Assembly (NCBI RefSeq): GCF_037893015.1
Contig: NC_133666.1
Span: 466,885,642 to 466,949,641 of the forward strand
DNA length: 64,000 bases
Direction of reading: 5' to 3'
Source of the DNA: Macrotis lagotis
Lineage: Eukaryota; Chordata; Mammalia; Peramelemorphia; Peramelidae
Below the pieces are notes generated by a model. That model was given only the letters and a program-made list of their open reading frames with translations. It searched no databases and had not been told where the DNA came from. Made by a program: the position numbers and the translations under genes. Positions 44,855 to 56,639 of the stretch are shown piece by piece (position 1 is the stretch's first letter; every line of letters starts with the position of its first letter).

Positions 44855-45058
44855 TTGTAGGTAAGAGCAGAAAAGAGGCATTAAACAGCAGCTTTATCCC
44901 TAAAGGTAGAAGTTCAAGATCAATATAAGCCAAAGTTCGATGTAAGGAAAAGTTCCCAACAATCAGAGCCTCCTGATTGGGCTCCCTTGGAACATAAAGT
45001 TTCCCTTCATTAGAGAATTTGAATTACAAATTAGATGACCACTTGTTAGGGATTCTCT
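44855..45058 (+). repeat. CR1/L3-like LINE 3' fragment
   Basis: 'TTCGATGTAAGGAAAAGTTC', 'CAACAATCAGAGCC' and 'TTAGATGACCACTTGTTAGG' are typical of CR1/L3 3' regions. Confidence 0.65.
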
Positions 45059-45061
45059 AAA

Positions 45062-45482
45062 ATAATAATAGTCAAAATTTATATAGGACATACTATATGC
45101 CAATCAGGGATAGCTAGGTGACATAGTGGATAAGGTTCTGAGTCAGGAAGATTCATCTTCCAGAGTTTAAATCTGACCTTGGGACACTTACTAGTTGTGT
45201 GACCCTAGGCAAGTCACTTCAACTGATTGCCTCAGGTTCCTTATCTGGAAAATAAGCTGGAGAAGGAAATGGCAAATCACTCCACTATTTTTGCCCAGAA
45301 AACCCATTTAAGAGGCAGACTTGACTGGATAACACATACCAATCATTGTGCTAAAGTACTTTTACAAGTATCTTACTTGAACCTTCCAACAACCCTGTGC
45401 TATTATCATCTATATTTTATAGTTGAAGAAACTGAGGTAAATAGAAGTTTACTGATTTGCCCAGTACCACACAGCTATTAAT
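45062..45482 (-). repeat. MIR split by a SINE
   Basis: Antisense MIR parts at 45062-45105 and 45328-45482. A CCAATCA repeat beside each junction (near 45100 and 45340) supports a target-site duplication. Confidence 0.75.
45106..45327 (+). repeat. CORE-SINE with RTE-like tail nested in a MIR
   Basis: 'GGTGACATAGTGGATAAGGT', CORE 'GTTGTGTGACCCTAGGCAAG', 'CAGGTTCCTTATCTGGAAAA' and 'GAAAACCCATTTAAGAGGCA'. Confidence 0.82.
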
Positions 45483-45519
45483 CGAATTAAATTCAACAAA
45501 CACTAATTATATACTAGAC

Positions 45520-45880
45520 ACTGTTGTTGTGACTTGTCCTTCCTTCTAGAAAAGAGGTGATGCCATGACATGCAAGTGAGTTGGATATAAGTGAGAGGTG
45601 CTGGACAGAATCACAAGCCTCACTATTTCCTCCAGAGTCATCTGAGTCCAGTGATCCAGTATGAATCAGGACAACTAGAGATGGCCCTGCAGGGGGAGAT
45701 CTTGACCTTTTTAAGGCTAAGATCTTTAACAGGTCTCAGTTTGACTGAGACAATGCTCATTCGATGATCTAGACTAGGCAAGAAAAAATGAAGCAAAGAA
45801 TGTCCTCTATTACCTAGTCTCCCCACAAAAATCAGTCTGAGAGGGGAAGACCCTCTGGGTTTCCGGCCAAAATTAAAAAA
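45520..45880 (-). repeat. RTE-type SINE or LINE 3' region
   Basis: On the plus strand: 'GATGCCATGACATGCAAGTG', 'CACAAGCCTCACTATTTCCT', then 'CAGGTCTCAGTTTGACTGAG' and 'AGACCCTCTGGGTTTCCGG'. This long module is a known marsupial repeat pattern with an RTE-like 3' end (left, on the minus strand). Confidence 0.7.
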
Positions 45881-45895
45881 AAAAAAAAAGAAGAA

Positions 45896-46006
45896 GAGTT
45901 AAATGACTAGCCCAAAACCAGTAAATGTCTGAGACTGGATCATGAGATTGAATTTTCCTGATTCCAAGTCCGGTTTGCCACCCATTGTGCCATCTAGCTG
46001 TCCTCC
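45896..46006 (-). repeat. SINE fragment
   Basis: Antisense CORE-SINE head: 'TGACTAGCCCAAAACCAGTA', 'GTGCCATCTAGCTGTCC'. Confidence 0.6.
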
Positions 46007-46073
46007 CACTTCCCTTTTCCAGGTTAAAGAAACACCCTGGAAGACTTTAACTAATCTTTCCTCTCTTTCATTA

Positions 46074-46161
46074 CAGAAAAGGAGCAAGGTCACCTGACAG
46101 GAGGTAGGAAAAATGGGCAGAAAAGGAGCAAGGTCACCTGACAGGAGGTAGGAAAAATGGG
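46074..46161 (+). repeat. Perfect 44-bp tandem duplication
   Basis: 46074-46117 and 46118-46161 are identical (start CAGAAAAGGAGC, end AAAAATGGG). A pyrimidine tract precedes the first copy. Confidence 0.97.
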
Positions 46162-46620
46162 AATGATTAAAGTTTCCAAAAGCCAGTCAGTCAACCTTTA
46201 GAGGTGGAAGGACACCTCTAAAAGAGCTGAATTTGAGGGAGTCCTCTGGGAAGAGGTTGTGTTAACAAAGTACTGTCTATTTTGTAAGCTGGACTCTAAG
46301 AAAGAGCCTCATGTAATAAGCAAAATCAAGTTTGAAAAAAATAAACATGTCTATTTGATTCATTCTTCTTATCCAAATGTCTCAACACTGCATTACTGTT
46401 TCTTCCTTTTGGTACCTGTAAGAAAATACACTTACACATGTCTCATTTGATAGAGGTCTTCTTAGCCTGGAAATGTTATTTGATGGGACTAAAAACTAAT
46501 AGGGAAGAAGCTCTACAGGAGATAAATTTTAACTATAGTTCCCATTTAATCCAGTGGTCTGCTAAAATAAGACTTCAAATCTGATACATATTAGAAGAAC
46601 AGTTTGGTAATAACTGTATG
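46162..46620. other. Unique sequence
   Basis: No gene or clear repeat recognised. Confidence 0.4.
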
Positions 46621-46621
46621 T

Positions 46622-46712
46622 TTACTAGACTATAAGTTCAACGAGAACAGGGTCTAGATATATTATGAGCTGCCTATTATATAAATGTCTATTGGATGAA
46701 TAGATGTACTTG
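46622..46712 (+). repeat. L2 3' end fragment
   Basis: 'AGACTATAAGTTCAACGAGA', then 'ACAGGGTCTAG' and a terminal 'GTCTATTGGATGAATAG'. Confidence 0.5.
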
Positions 46713-46749
46713 AATCTCATAAAGACTGTAGGTGGTTATTCATAGTATT

Positions 46750-46870
46750 TAGCTTGCTTGCTCAAGATCACATAGTTAGGAAGTATTAAAAGTGTCTGAG
46801 ATCAGATTTCAACTCAGGTCCTCCTGATTCCAGAATTGGTGCTCTATCCATTGTGTCACCTAGCTGCCCC
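46750..46870 (-). repeat. SINE (WSINE1-like or related), tail-less
   Basis: 'GCTCAAGATCACATAGTTAG', 'TTTCAACTCAGGTCCTCCTG' and end 'TGTCACCTAGCTGCCCC'. Confidence 0.8.
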
Positions 46871-46879
46871 ATCTTCCTC

Positions 46880-47527
46880 CTTTTATAAATGAGGAAACTG
46901 CTGCAAAGAAAGGTTAAGTGATACATAAGGCTTTGATTTGAACCTAGATCTTCCTACTCCAAATATATCATCTTCTCACTTTTTAGTATCTATTATAAGA
47001 AACAAGACATACAGGCCTGGTAAGGACACCCAGTTTGGCAGGCCTGCATCAAAGAAAGTGCTGTGTTCTATGAGCAAAGCAAAATTTCAGTAGCACAAAG
47101 GAAACATGAGATTTGCAAATCGAGAGATATCTCCATCCCAAATGTTTAAATGGACTATTTGTACCCAACCTGGATAGAGACTTCCAAGTTTGTATTGAAA
47201 AGATCAACCACAGCCAGACACACTGTACCTTGACTCCAAAATCATGTCTTTGATCCTCTTTAGTAAAAGGGAGGAACAACAACTACTCAGCCGCTAAACA
47301 AATTTATTAGAGTGGTTGAAACAATTCCTTGGAGCTTCATTAAGCCCTGCCTCAATTAAAGGATAATCCCTTCCTGTTCATTTTGCATCATCTGTGCTGG
47401 TTCTATTAGATATTCAGTAGAGAAGTGAGGGTTACATAAGACAGCTGAGTCATTTCATGGTGTTAGGAGATGAAAGAGGGATGGAAATAACCCTATTATA
47501 TCAAGCAGGAGCCTAGTTTTCTTTTCA
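46880..47527. other. Unique sequence
   Basis: 46885-46970 may contain MIR remnants ('AATGAGGAAACTG'). Nothing else recognised. Confidence 0.4.
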
Positions 47528-47765
47528 GGGTCAGCTAGATGGTGCAGTGGATAGAGCACTGGCCTTGGGGCAAGTCACTTAACCCTGATTGACTCAAACC
47601 CAGGGCCAACTCCAGTCACCCTGATTCATATATGGCCTCTGGACCCATATGACTCTAGAGGAGAAAGTGAGGCTGGTGACTTAGCACAGTACCCCCCTCA
47701 CCCAAAGCCAATTCACATGCTTATCACGGCATCACCTTTCTAATGTCATGGTCTTTGAAAAATAG
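47528..47765 (+). repeat. Chimeric SINE: tRNA/CORE head joined to RTE-type tail
   Basis: The head is 'GGTCAGCTAGATGGTGCAGT' plus a shortened CORE 'GGGCAAGTCACTTAACCC' (box B region deleted). The tail is 'TGACTCTAGAGGAGAAAGTG', 'CACATGCTTATCACGGCATC' and 'AATGTCATGGTCTTTGAAAA', as in the RTE-type 3' ends. Confidence 0.8.
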
Positions 47766-48232
47766 ACAAATATTTGTTTTCTTGTCCCTTATTTCTACAT
47801 CATTGATAGACCAGATCCCAAGACCATTCCCTGAAATAGAAAACTGAAACAGCTATCCAGATGGGTTCTCAGATTACAGAATCACTTCATAGGATCATAG
47901 ATGATTCAGATAAAAGCTTTTTTTTAAAGATCTGAATTATCTAGATAGCTTAGGTTAGGATGCCCTTTATTAAGGCATCTACTACAGGAAGGAGAAGCAC
48001 TGGAGCCTTTTAAAGAGTTCAATAGCTGGCAAAATTTCAATTCCTAATGCTTAAGAGCAATGAATTATTCACAATGAAATAATTCTGATTCCACTTTCCA
48101 TAGTGCAAATTTATTGATTGTTCTACATTACCAGACTATTCAGCCATTCTTTCAAGATGACTTCATGAAATAAACAACTTTTGGGATTTTTTTTTTTGCC
48201 TCTACTCATTTATGTAAGATTATAAAGGCAAT
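47766..48232. other. Unique sequence
   Basis: No gene or clear repeat recognised. Confidence 0.4.
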
Positions 48233-48234
48233 TA

Positions 48235-48482
48235 CATTGTGCAGTGGATGCAATACCATGTCTAGAATGAGGAAGACTCAACTTCCTGGGTTCAATTCTG
48301 GCCTCAGACACTTTCTAGCTGTGTATCCCTGGGCAAGTCACTGAACCCTGTTTGCCTCAGGTTCCTCAGGTGTAAAATAATCTGGAGAAGAAAATAAAAA
48401 ACTACTCCAGTATTTTTGCCAAGAAAATGCAAAAATGAGGTCATGAAGAGTCAGATTAAATGAAAATTACAATTCAATTAAA
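48235..48482 (+). repeat. CORE-SINE with RTE-like tail
   Basis: 'GTGCAGTGGATGCAATACCA', CORE 'AGCTGTGTATCCCTGGGCAA', 'GTTCCTCAGGTGTAAAATAA' and 'GGTCATGAAGAGTCAGATTA'. Confidence 0.82.
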
Positions 48483-48659
48483 TAAATTTTATTAGTCAAT
48501 AGAGTTCTAGACTTATACTCAGAAAAACCTACAGTCAAATACAATTTTTAATACTATCACAAGATCCTGAGAATAAATATCTCTACCTCCTCATAACTCA
48601 GGAAACTGTCTAGGTCTTATCTACTGAAATCTCATCACTGAAGGGATGGTTATTTCCAC

Positions 48660-48935
48660 ATATACAAAGTAGAGGATAATAACTGAATTTTATACTGAAT
48701 TTTAAAAATTTGTAAAGCATACATAATTTTATGTGATTCTCACAGCAATCATGTGATATAGGCCTACAGTAAAGATCTCTATTTTACAAATAAAGAAACT
48801 GAGGAGCAGAGAAATTGAGTCACTTGCCCATGGTCACAATTGTCAGAGAAAGTATTTGAACGTCCACATTGAACAATCATTCAAAGGATCAAAAAGCATT
48901 TATTTTAAGTATCTACTATGTGCTAGACTCTGTAA
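48660..48935 (-). repeat. MIR and adjacent L2-like fragment
   Basis: 'GTGATTCTCACAGCAATCAT', 'TTTACAAATAAAGAAACTGA' and 'GTCACTTGCCCATGGTCACA' are antisense MIR; 48890-48935 is 'AGTATCTACTATGTGCTAGA'. Confidence 0.75.
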
Positions 48936-49655
48936 TTGGTGTAAGACCAGGGGCAAGAAATTAAGAAGGTATAATTTGCAAGATTATACTTTCACACCAA
49001 TTTTATTGGAATATACTTACTCACTTATAGTAAGAAAATATTTCTTTTAACCTCAATTAGATAATAGGGATAAGTTTGTCAACATAACATATTTTTGTCT
49101 TAAACTTCCATTTTGTAATTGAGTTGTTTTGAGTAAGTTAGCTTTCAATCAATGTGTATCATCATAAACAAGCATATGTGGATCCTCCAATAGGATAGCT
49201 CTCCAAAGATAAAAAAATTATAAGCAACTTTATCAATAGTTCATGTCATGCCCTGTCAATTAAATTATCATAAATAGGAACACCTACTAGAACTATAAGA
49301 TGCTCTCCAGAGGCTCTAGTCTTTAGCTTGCTCCTGAGTAGAGACAAGGATTGGCTCTTACCTAGAGGAGCTTAAGACTTAAGCCACCACCATTCCATTA
49401 AGGACAATGCTGATTGACAGACACTTGCCAGAGGCAGACACATGGCTTCTGGTTGGGCAGAAAACAGTTTGTTTTGAACCTGGATATAAAAAATGCTTAT
49501 TAATGGGACATTTAAGAGTCAGGATAGTGATTTGTCCTTCAAGGGAGCTGTATTTTTGTACTGATAACAAATATTGACTAATAGATTTAATTACATGCAT
49601 TGAGAAGTCTAACTTAGTCTCCATTATTATACCACCTCTGTATCCTCCTTCCTCA
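48936..49655. other. Unique sequence
   Basis: No gene or clear repeat recognised. Confidence 0.4.
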
Positions 49656-49659
49656 TCTC

Positions 49660-49850
49660 TCTCCTGTTATTGTTATTTGGTCATTTAAGTCAAGTCCAAC
49701 TTAGTGACTCCATTTTGAGGTTTTCTTGGCTTTGATACTGCAGTGGTTTATCCAACTGAGGCAAAGAGAATGAAGTGACCAGCCCAGGGTCACACAGCTG
49801 TGTTTGGGTCCAGATTTGAACTCATAAAGGCGAATCTTTCTCACTCCAGG
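49660..49850 (-). repeat. CORE-SINE with RTE-like tail
   Basis: Antisense: 'GAGGTTTTCTTGGCTTTGAT', 'ACTGCAGTGGTTTATCC', 'AGGGTCACACAGCTGTGTTT' and 'CCAGATTTGAACTCA'. Confidence 0.78.
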
Positions 49851-49859
49851 CCTGATAAT

Positions 49860-51125
49860 CTCCCCATTATAAGAGTATTTTTCTACTAGAAAAATAAGGA
49901 GGGAGAACATTACAGGTATGGGAAAGTAAGGCAATCTGGAACATAAATATGTAAAATGGAATGATTTTATTGGGAAATAGTAATTAGAACAGATTGATTT
50001 AAAAAAAAAGAGGCAGACTTTAAATGCCTTCAAAGGACTTTTTATTTTGTCCAGAGATAATATGAAGTCACAGAAGTTTCTTCTGTCTTTAGGAACATCC
50101 TCTGTGGAAGATGGATTAGAGAAACAAGAGAATCAAAGCGTACCAACTGAATTTGAAAGAAATTGCAATAGTTCAAATGAGAAGTAATGAGATTCATAGC
50201 TAAGGTAGTAACTGGGTGACTGGGGAGAAACAGATAGACTTGAGAGTTGTTGTCAATGTACAATCTGTAAGACTTGGCAAGAAATTAGTTATGGGAGAAG
50301 AAGAAGAGGAGAAGATTACTCCAGACTCCAAGGTTGTGAACCTGGGTCACTGGAAAAATAATTGTACTCTTAACAGAAATTAAAAAGTTAGGATGAATGT
50401 GGATTAAGGGATAAAAATATGATTTCTATTTTGATCATGTTGAGTTCAAGATGTTTCTGAGACATCTAGGTAGCTGATGGTGGAGGACTAGAGCTCAGAA
50501 AGGAAGTAGGCACTGGTTATATAGATTTTGGAGTCACCAAAAGAGAGATGATAAACGAATCCATGGGAGTTGAATAGATTGCCAAGAGAAAATATAGAGA
50601 GTAAAGGACCTAGGAGTCATGAGACAGACTCACTCATAAAGTTATCCTCAATAGCACCAGGTCTCCTTTCTCTTTAGCATCTTCCTGGCTGCTGCAATCA
50701 GGGTTCTCTTAGCTTATATTATTAGCTGACTTTCCAGACTATTCTTCCCATTCCTTAATGCCAATTCATATGACTCAGCAGTAGCAGGCCTTCCCCCAGC
50801 AGGCAGCTTCTGCTGTTTGTGAAACTAAGCAAACAGGAACATTGCTTCCTCTGTAATTGCTGCTGCTAGCTCCCAGTCACTAGTTAGCCATAGTCCTTAT
50901 CAGCGTTTTTAATTGTAGTCTGGGACAGTGTCTGAGGAAGGCACAGGGTGGACTGTTCCTGAACAGCTATCTCAGAGATGGAGACAGGAACATGCAGTCA
51001 GTGGATGTGTTAGGGGAAGGAAGGAGAGGCTAGAAGAGGAGACAGCTCCCAAATTAGATCTCAATGCTCAAACTAGAAAGACCTTAGAAATCCCCAAGGT
51101 CCATAGGATCATTCCTGCATTGTGA
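49860..51125. other. Unique sequence
   Basis: No gene recognised. The 65-residue open frame at 50928-51125 has no known domain. Confidence 0.4.
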
Positions 51126-51300
51126 CATAGATACAGAAAAGAACCGGTGAATCTAGAGTCAGAAATTCTGAGTTTGGATCATGCCTTTAACAATTGCTAC
51201 CTATGTGAACTTGAGTGAGTCATTTAACAACTTTGGACCTCAGTTTTCTTATCTGTAAAATAAAGAGGTTGGAATAGATAGCCTTTGAGGATCATAGACT
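51126..51300 (+). repeat. MIR-type SINE
   Basis: 'CTACCTATGTGAACTTGAGT', 'CCTCAGTTTTCTTATCTGTA' and 'GGTTGGAATAGATAGCCTTT'. Confidence 0.7.
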
Positions 51301-52285
51301 GAGTGGTAGAAAGAGCTTTAGAAGCCATACCAACTTCTTCTTTTAGCTGAAGCCCTGAAAAGTAAAGGCAATTAAAATTCTTTGACTTAAATTCAAATTG
51401 CCTCTCCAGGCCAATTCATCCATTTTATAGATGAGGAAACTCAGAAAAAAAAAATAAGTTATCTGTATCCCATCCCAGGGTATGCAAGAGAAGGGATTCA
51501 AATATTACTTGCTTCCTTGTTCCTGTGTCCTTTCCTTCCTCTGTATCCTGGCTCCAAGAGGACAAGTATGTATGTCCTTTCTCTTCTATTTCTTTTGCAA
51601 TCTGTCCTTAAGTGCCTTTAGGGAGAATACTCAAAACCATATAAGATTATAACCCCACAAAAAAAAAAGAATTCAGAAAAGAGATAATGATTCTGTCTCT
51701 CAATCAGATAAAGAAATATCCTACATTGTATGATCTGAGTTTCATGAAAGAATTCTACCCTGAGATATTTCCCTTCCATTGCTATTGGCCTGAGCCTTCC
51801 ACCTATTGCTAGTCCTCTAGACTGAGGCATTCTTAAAATATAAATATTTTATTTCCCATTTATACCCAAGTACAAGTTAAATCAGTTTACTTTTATAAAC
51901 TCTGTGGGGTTAGGACATAGGACAAATAAATTAGTGAGTTGTAGAGAGATGATTGGAGAGATCTAGAATTTGAAAATACCTGAAATAAATCAAGTCCAGG
52001 TAGTGATATTGGGGAGGAGAAATGGGGGTTCCAAATAGCCATAGCTGCTTGAGGAGATTCTAGGAAAAGACCATTGAGGAATAAAGAGTACCACCAGAAT
52101 ATGAGTCATCAACATCAGAACAACGTTGATGTATCAGGCAAGGAAAAGGTATAAAATGTGAATCCTACCTATATCAGCCATTCTAGTTTGGTGAAATCAC
52201 TGAGGATGATGATTAGATAGGAGATGTAAGAATAGGATTAACTTTGAAATCTGGAAAGAAAGTCAGTTGAGTAAGTATATATATT
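51301..52285. other. Mostly unique sequence
   Basis: 'CATTTTATAGATGAGGAAAC' near 51420 may be a MIR piece. Nothing else recognised. Confidence 0.4.
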
Positions 52286-52500
52286 TGTATAGAAGATAAT
52301 AGGGCTTGAAGTCAGGAAGATTTGAATTTGATTCTTGCCAAGGACATTGACAAGCTGCATGACCCTGGTCGAGTCCTTAACTTCAGTTTCCTGCAAATAG
52401 AGATAATACAATCTACCTCACAGGAATAAAATAAGTTAACATATGCAAAACACTTTGTAAACTTTAAATCATTTCATGTGCCAGGTATTAATATATTATC
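52286..52500 (+). repeat. MIR-type SINE
   Basis: 'GCTGCATGACCCTGGTCGAG', 'CTTCAGTTTCCTGCAAATAG' and 'CTACCTCACAGGAATAAAAT'. Confidence 0.7.
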
Positions 52501-55500
52501 ATATATTAACTACAATGATATAAATAAAGGGAACATTGAAAGAAATATGAACTCTGAGCAATTATAATGATGAATAATGGTCATAGACATCAGGTAATGA
52601 AATATTTCTCATTTCTTTGTGAACAAAGGTAGAGAACTATGGGGGCAAAGTGTCACTATCAGATCCAATGACTGCATCCGTTGTTTTTGTGTTTTTCTTG
52701 TTACAGAGGAAGATTCAGTGTCTATATGTGTGCACATGTATCTAGGTCTGGTTAAGAGTGATGGGAAGACTGAGAGTACAAATCCAAAATGGCATATTAC
52801 AAAAGGGAAAATGCAACAATAACATTTATTTTAAGAACCAAAAAATTAAGTCAATCGGTTCTAAGCACTGGATAGAAAACTATGCTCTTGGTTAAAACTT
52901 GCTCTAGAGATTATATAGGGGCAGACTGAGAAGGGGCTAATGTGGTAGTGGGGATAGAATTTGACTACACTAAAGGGAAGAGTTTGTCAATAGTTATTTT
53001 GCTTTATAGGTTCAGGTGGAGATAGAACTGGCTAGACAGGGTCAGACAGGATTAAGGTGAAGAAGATTGGTAAGCCTCTTTAATTCTGAGATTCTATATT
53101 CTCACTCCCTCTCCTTCTCACAACCTAATTCCTTAGCAAAGCTCTTTAATCCTACCAATCTTAGATTAATTCAAGTGTAACAATAAAACCATTTGCTGAA
53201 CCCAGAGAGCAGAAATGTCTCATCCTTCATCCCTTTCCTTCTCCATTCCTCTCCACGCAAGTGCAGCTCTTAGTTCTAGACAACATCTTGGGCTATGATG
53301 ACCTCCAAAGAAAGGGTAGCCTCAATTCTTCACCTCCTTGGGCCTTTATACTACTTATTATGGAGCCCTGGAAGTTACCTAAAGTTTAGGTTTGGCTACT
53401 ATTTAGGTCTCCCTTAAAAAGGGAAGTAGAAAGGTACTCAATGTACAATGTAGTTCAAATATAAGATAGCTATTTATTTCCTCTCCCCAACAGAAATACC
53501 CAACATATATTAAAGACTGACATGTACTTTGCTCAAAAATCTTAAACAAAGATCAGGATCATATTTACTTTTAAACTTTTTTAGAAAGCTGAGACATAAG
53601 CCCCTCAAAACATAGAGCAGTTTGAGAAACTACTTCACCTCGGCCTTATAATGTCCAACAACTCCCTCAAGTCTGGGTTTCCTCCTTAGTTCCATGGTGA
53701 AGAAAGGAGTAGATGCAAAACTACATCTGTTCCACTTGATTTGCCCAGGACCTCCAAACATCTTGAACTCAGAAAGTTGCCTTCAAGGCTGGATAGATTC
53801 ATCTCAAACTATACTCAGGGAAGAAACACAAAGTAGAAGAGGCAGCCCAGAATCCCTGTCTAAAGTTTACCTAGATGAGTTCCTGTCCCATGGAAGTAGT
53901 CATCATATTGCCAAGTTTAAAAACATTCCTTCTCCTGTCCTCATCAAAGTCTCAGTGACACGATGCCATGTGGAACATTGAAGGAAAAATTCAAGTCGCT
54001 TCCTTTTTAGGGTCCACTAAGTGGTCCATTCCTCCTCTCTGATGTAGCCTCCTCAAGCCACGATGAAGTGGGGAACCAAGATGACCACCGAGGTTTGATG
54101 CATCATCCTAAAGTGAAAAGTCCTTCAAAGCTGAGACTCACTTGTCCCTAAAAGTTGACTGGATATATAAGTAGAACCCAAAGAAAGAGACCCACCACAA
54201 AATGTTAAAACACATAGCCTGTTCATGTTCTCAATTAGGCAATAGAACCCTAAATGATTTACTGAATGGCTAAATACTCTGAAGGTTGCCCTTGGTGATG
54301 TAAGGAACAACACATAGAAGCCAACTCAGTAGACACAGGGGAGGCTTTGGACCCAACAGACTCCCACCCCCATTCAAGTTGAAGGGGCTCCTGTCCTGAG
54401 CATTCCACACTCTACAGTCTCTCCAATCATTAATGATAGAAAAGAGGTATATCCTCTCTTCATTTCTCTGGGAATGTTCAACCAAGATTGATTATTGTAA
54501 TTAGACAGATTCAAGCAACATTATAATATTGGTTTTTTTTATTAGTGTAGTCATCATGCATCTTGCTCTCTTGGATTTTAACTTCTTTGTCCTGCATCTC
54601 TTCATGTTCTCAGTCTCATATTTCCCTGAAGCTCTCATATTTTTCATTTCTTGTGATGTAACAATATTCCAATACATTAATAAAGCAGAGAATATTCAAC
54701 TACATCTCAATCAATGAGTACCCATTTTTATTCCAGGCTTTTGCTTCCACAAAAAAAGGTAGTAAATACCTTCAAGGGAAGCTTAGATCTCCTGGCTTTC
54801 TCCACTGGGCCCAAATGCAAATACTTGATCATGTTATGGAGGGGGAAGTTTCTCCTGAGGCAGAAAGGCCTCACTTGCCCACTTTCTCAGAAGCAGTGGC
54901 AACAGAATCCCAAGACTATTGTCTTCCTCCTCAAGACCTGATTGAAGTCACCTATGGCTTAATTCCCAGGGAGATGATTCATGAGTAACAGGAATAGTGA
55001 GTTACATGGCATCTTTGTTTCCAAGGTACTTCTCTGAGGACCTTAGAGAATTTAACCCTATCCAACTTCTCCTGGGATGTCTAGTACTGCTTTCTCTGTT
55101 TGACCCATATAAAATTCATGCTTCCAGTTAGTTATCTGCTCAAAGTTTAGGTTCCCAGAACATTCAATCTGTATTGCCATGTAATCTACCTCCCATCACA
55201 TCTTTGACTCATGTCAGATTATTAGCTTCAATTTCTCCTTTCATTTATGTTTATCCTCCCACTTCCTGAGATTTTTGATCCTGAAAAAAAAAAAAAGACC
55301 TGTGTTGAAAGCACTCCAACCACAACCCAACTTCCTGGGAACTAGTAGTTCTCTTGTCTCTACAACTTGACTCATCAATCAAAAGCAAGTATTGCTTCTA
55401 GTGCATTCTGACTGGCAATCAATGGAATTAATGGATTCTGGTCCATTAGGAGATAGAATGACTACAGCCCCTGCAAGTAGCTGGAAAATTGCTCACTGGC

Positions 55501-55875
55501 TGTCTTGGCAGGCATCCAGTCTGAGAGTGTGTTTGTGTTACCCCTGTTAGCATTCAGACACTGGGCAAGGATAGCAGGACAGGAAAGTGCTTAGTTTAGG
55601 GGTAGGCGTGCCATAGACTACTATGATACCCTTGATGAAAGCACTGGCATCTCCATTGCCTGCTGGTGCTGATGACACTGTTTTAACTTTCCAAGATACT
55701 CTTGTTTTCTTCCAACTTACTGATTCCTCTTCAGCTCCTCAGAGTCTTCACGAAAATGTCCAAAATACAGATGTCCAATATGCTAGAGAGATAAAAGATT
55801 CAATGGGAGAAATTCCTTAGATGTGTCTCTTAAACACATTAATTTTTAAATTAATTCATTATGCATAGTGATTAT
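52501..55875. other. Long unique region
   Basis: About 3.4 kb with few recognisable repeats. Open frames (for example 53694-53981 and 55623-55820) lack known domains. 53030-53100 resembles a MIR/CR1 end. No promoter or exon structure is evident by eye. Confidence 0.4.
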
Positions 55876-55876
55876 A

Positions 55877-56165
55877 GATATATTCTTTTCAGTCATTCAA
55901 TCATATCTCACTCTTTATGACCTCATGGATCATAGCAGGCTAGGCCCTTCTATCCTGCACTGTCTCTCAAAGTCTGTCCAAGTTAATATTCATTGTTTCC
56001 ATTATTCTATCTATCCATCTCATCCTCTGCCATTCCCTTTTTCTTCTTCCCTTCAGTCTTTCCCAATCAGGTATATTCTTAAGCAATTCATAGTGCCACA
56101 GCTGGGGCCAGAGGAGCAACAAAAATCTTTTCTGGTCTCCCTCTCTAAAGATTAGTCTTCCCAGA
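55877..56165 (-). pseudogene. BovB-like RTE LINE, C-terminal and 3' end
   Basis: Minus-strand translation gives 'ERLKGRRKREWQRMRWIDR' then 'IMETMNINLDRL', matching the C-terminus of BovB-type RTE ORFs ('EGRRRRGRQRMRWLDGI.DSMD'). The DNA reads antisense 'TGACCTCATGGATCATAGCA' and 'CCATCTCATCCTCTGCCATT', the same pattern as ruminant BovB 3' ends. No reverse transcriptase part is present. Truncated and mutated; not functional. Confidence 0.82.
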
Positions 56166-56214
56166 TGGGAAGAAGATTGACCAGAATCAGAGGACCAAGA
56201 GTACAGAGAAAGAT

Positions 56215-56450
56215 CTAGTGAGCACCTAAGTGTCTCAGAGGATAGAGAACTAGAGCCAGAAAGACCTGGGCTCAGACGCTTACAGGATGACCAAGTCATT
56301 TAACACTTGTCTGCCTCAGTTTCCTCATCAGTAAAATGAGGATGATAATGACAGTTCCTATTTCCCTGGGTTGTATGAGGATCAAATAAGATAATAACAC
56401 ATTGTCTGACACATAGTAAATGTTTTTATGAATGTTAACTATTATTGTTA
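56215..56450 (+). repeat. MIR/THER1-type SINE
   Basis: 'CAGAGGATAGAGAACTAGAG', 'CTCAGTTTCCTCATCAGTAA' and 'ACATAGTAAATGTTTTTATG'. Confidence 0.75.
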
Positions 56451-56480
56451 TTATTAGTAGTAGTAGTAATAGTAGTAATG
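56438..56480. repeat. Trinucleotide microsatellite (TTA/TAG)
   Basis: TAT/TAG/TAA-type trinucleotide run directly after the SINE. Confidence 0.85.
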
Positions 56481-56639
56481 CAAACATTGCATAAATTACA
56501 TAGAAAACCAAGCTGCTCCCCCTCTCCCAATAAAAATACTTTCCTGACCCCAGGGAGGGATAAGGATTGATTTTTAAATATAATTTTGTTTCTTGCAAAG
56601 GACATAACCAGGACTGGTTGATCACTCAGAATGTTTTGC

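Noticed and set aside
46040..46125. Pyrimidine tract plus CAG before the 44-bp repeat, resembling a 3' splice site of a tiny exon
   Set aside because: No matching exon, donor context or reading frame beyond chance level; the duplicated unit repeats only part of the pattern.
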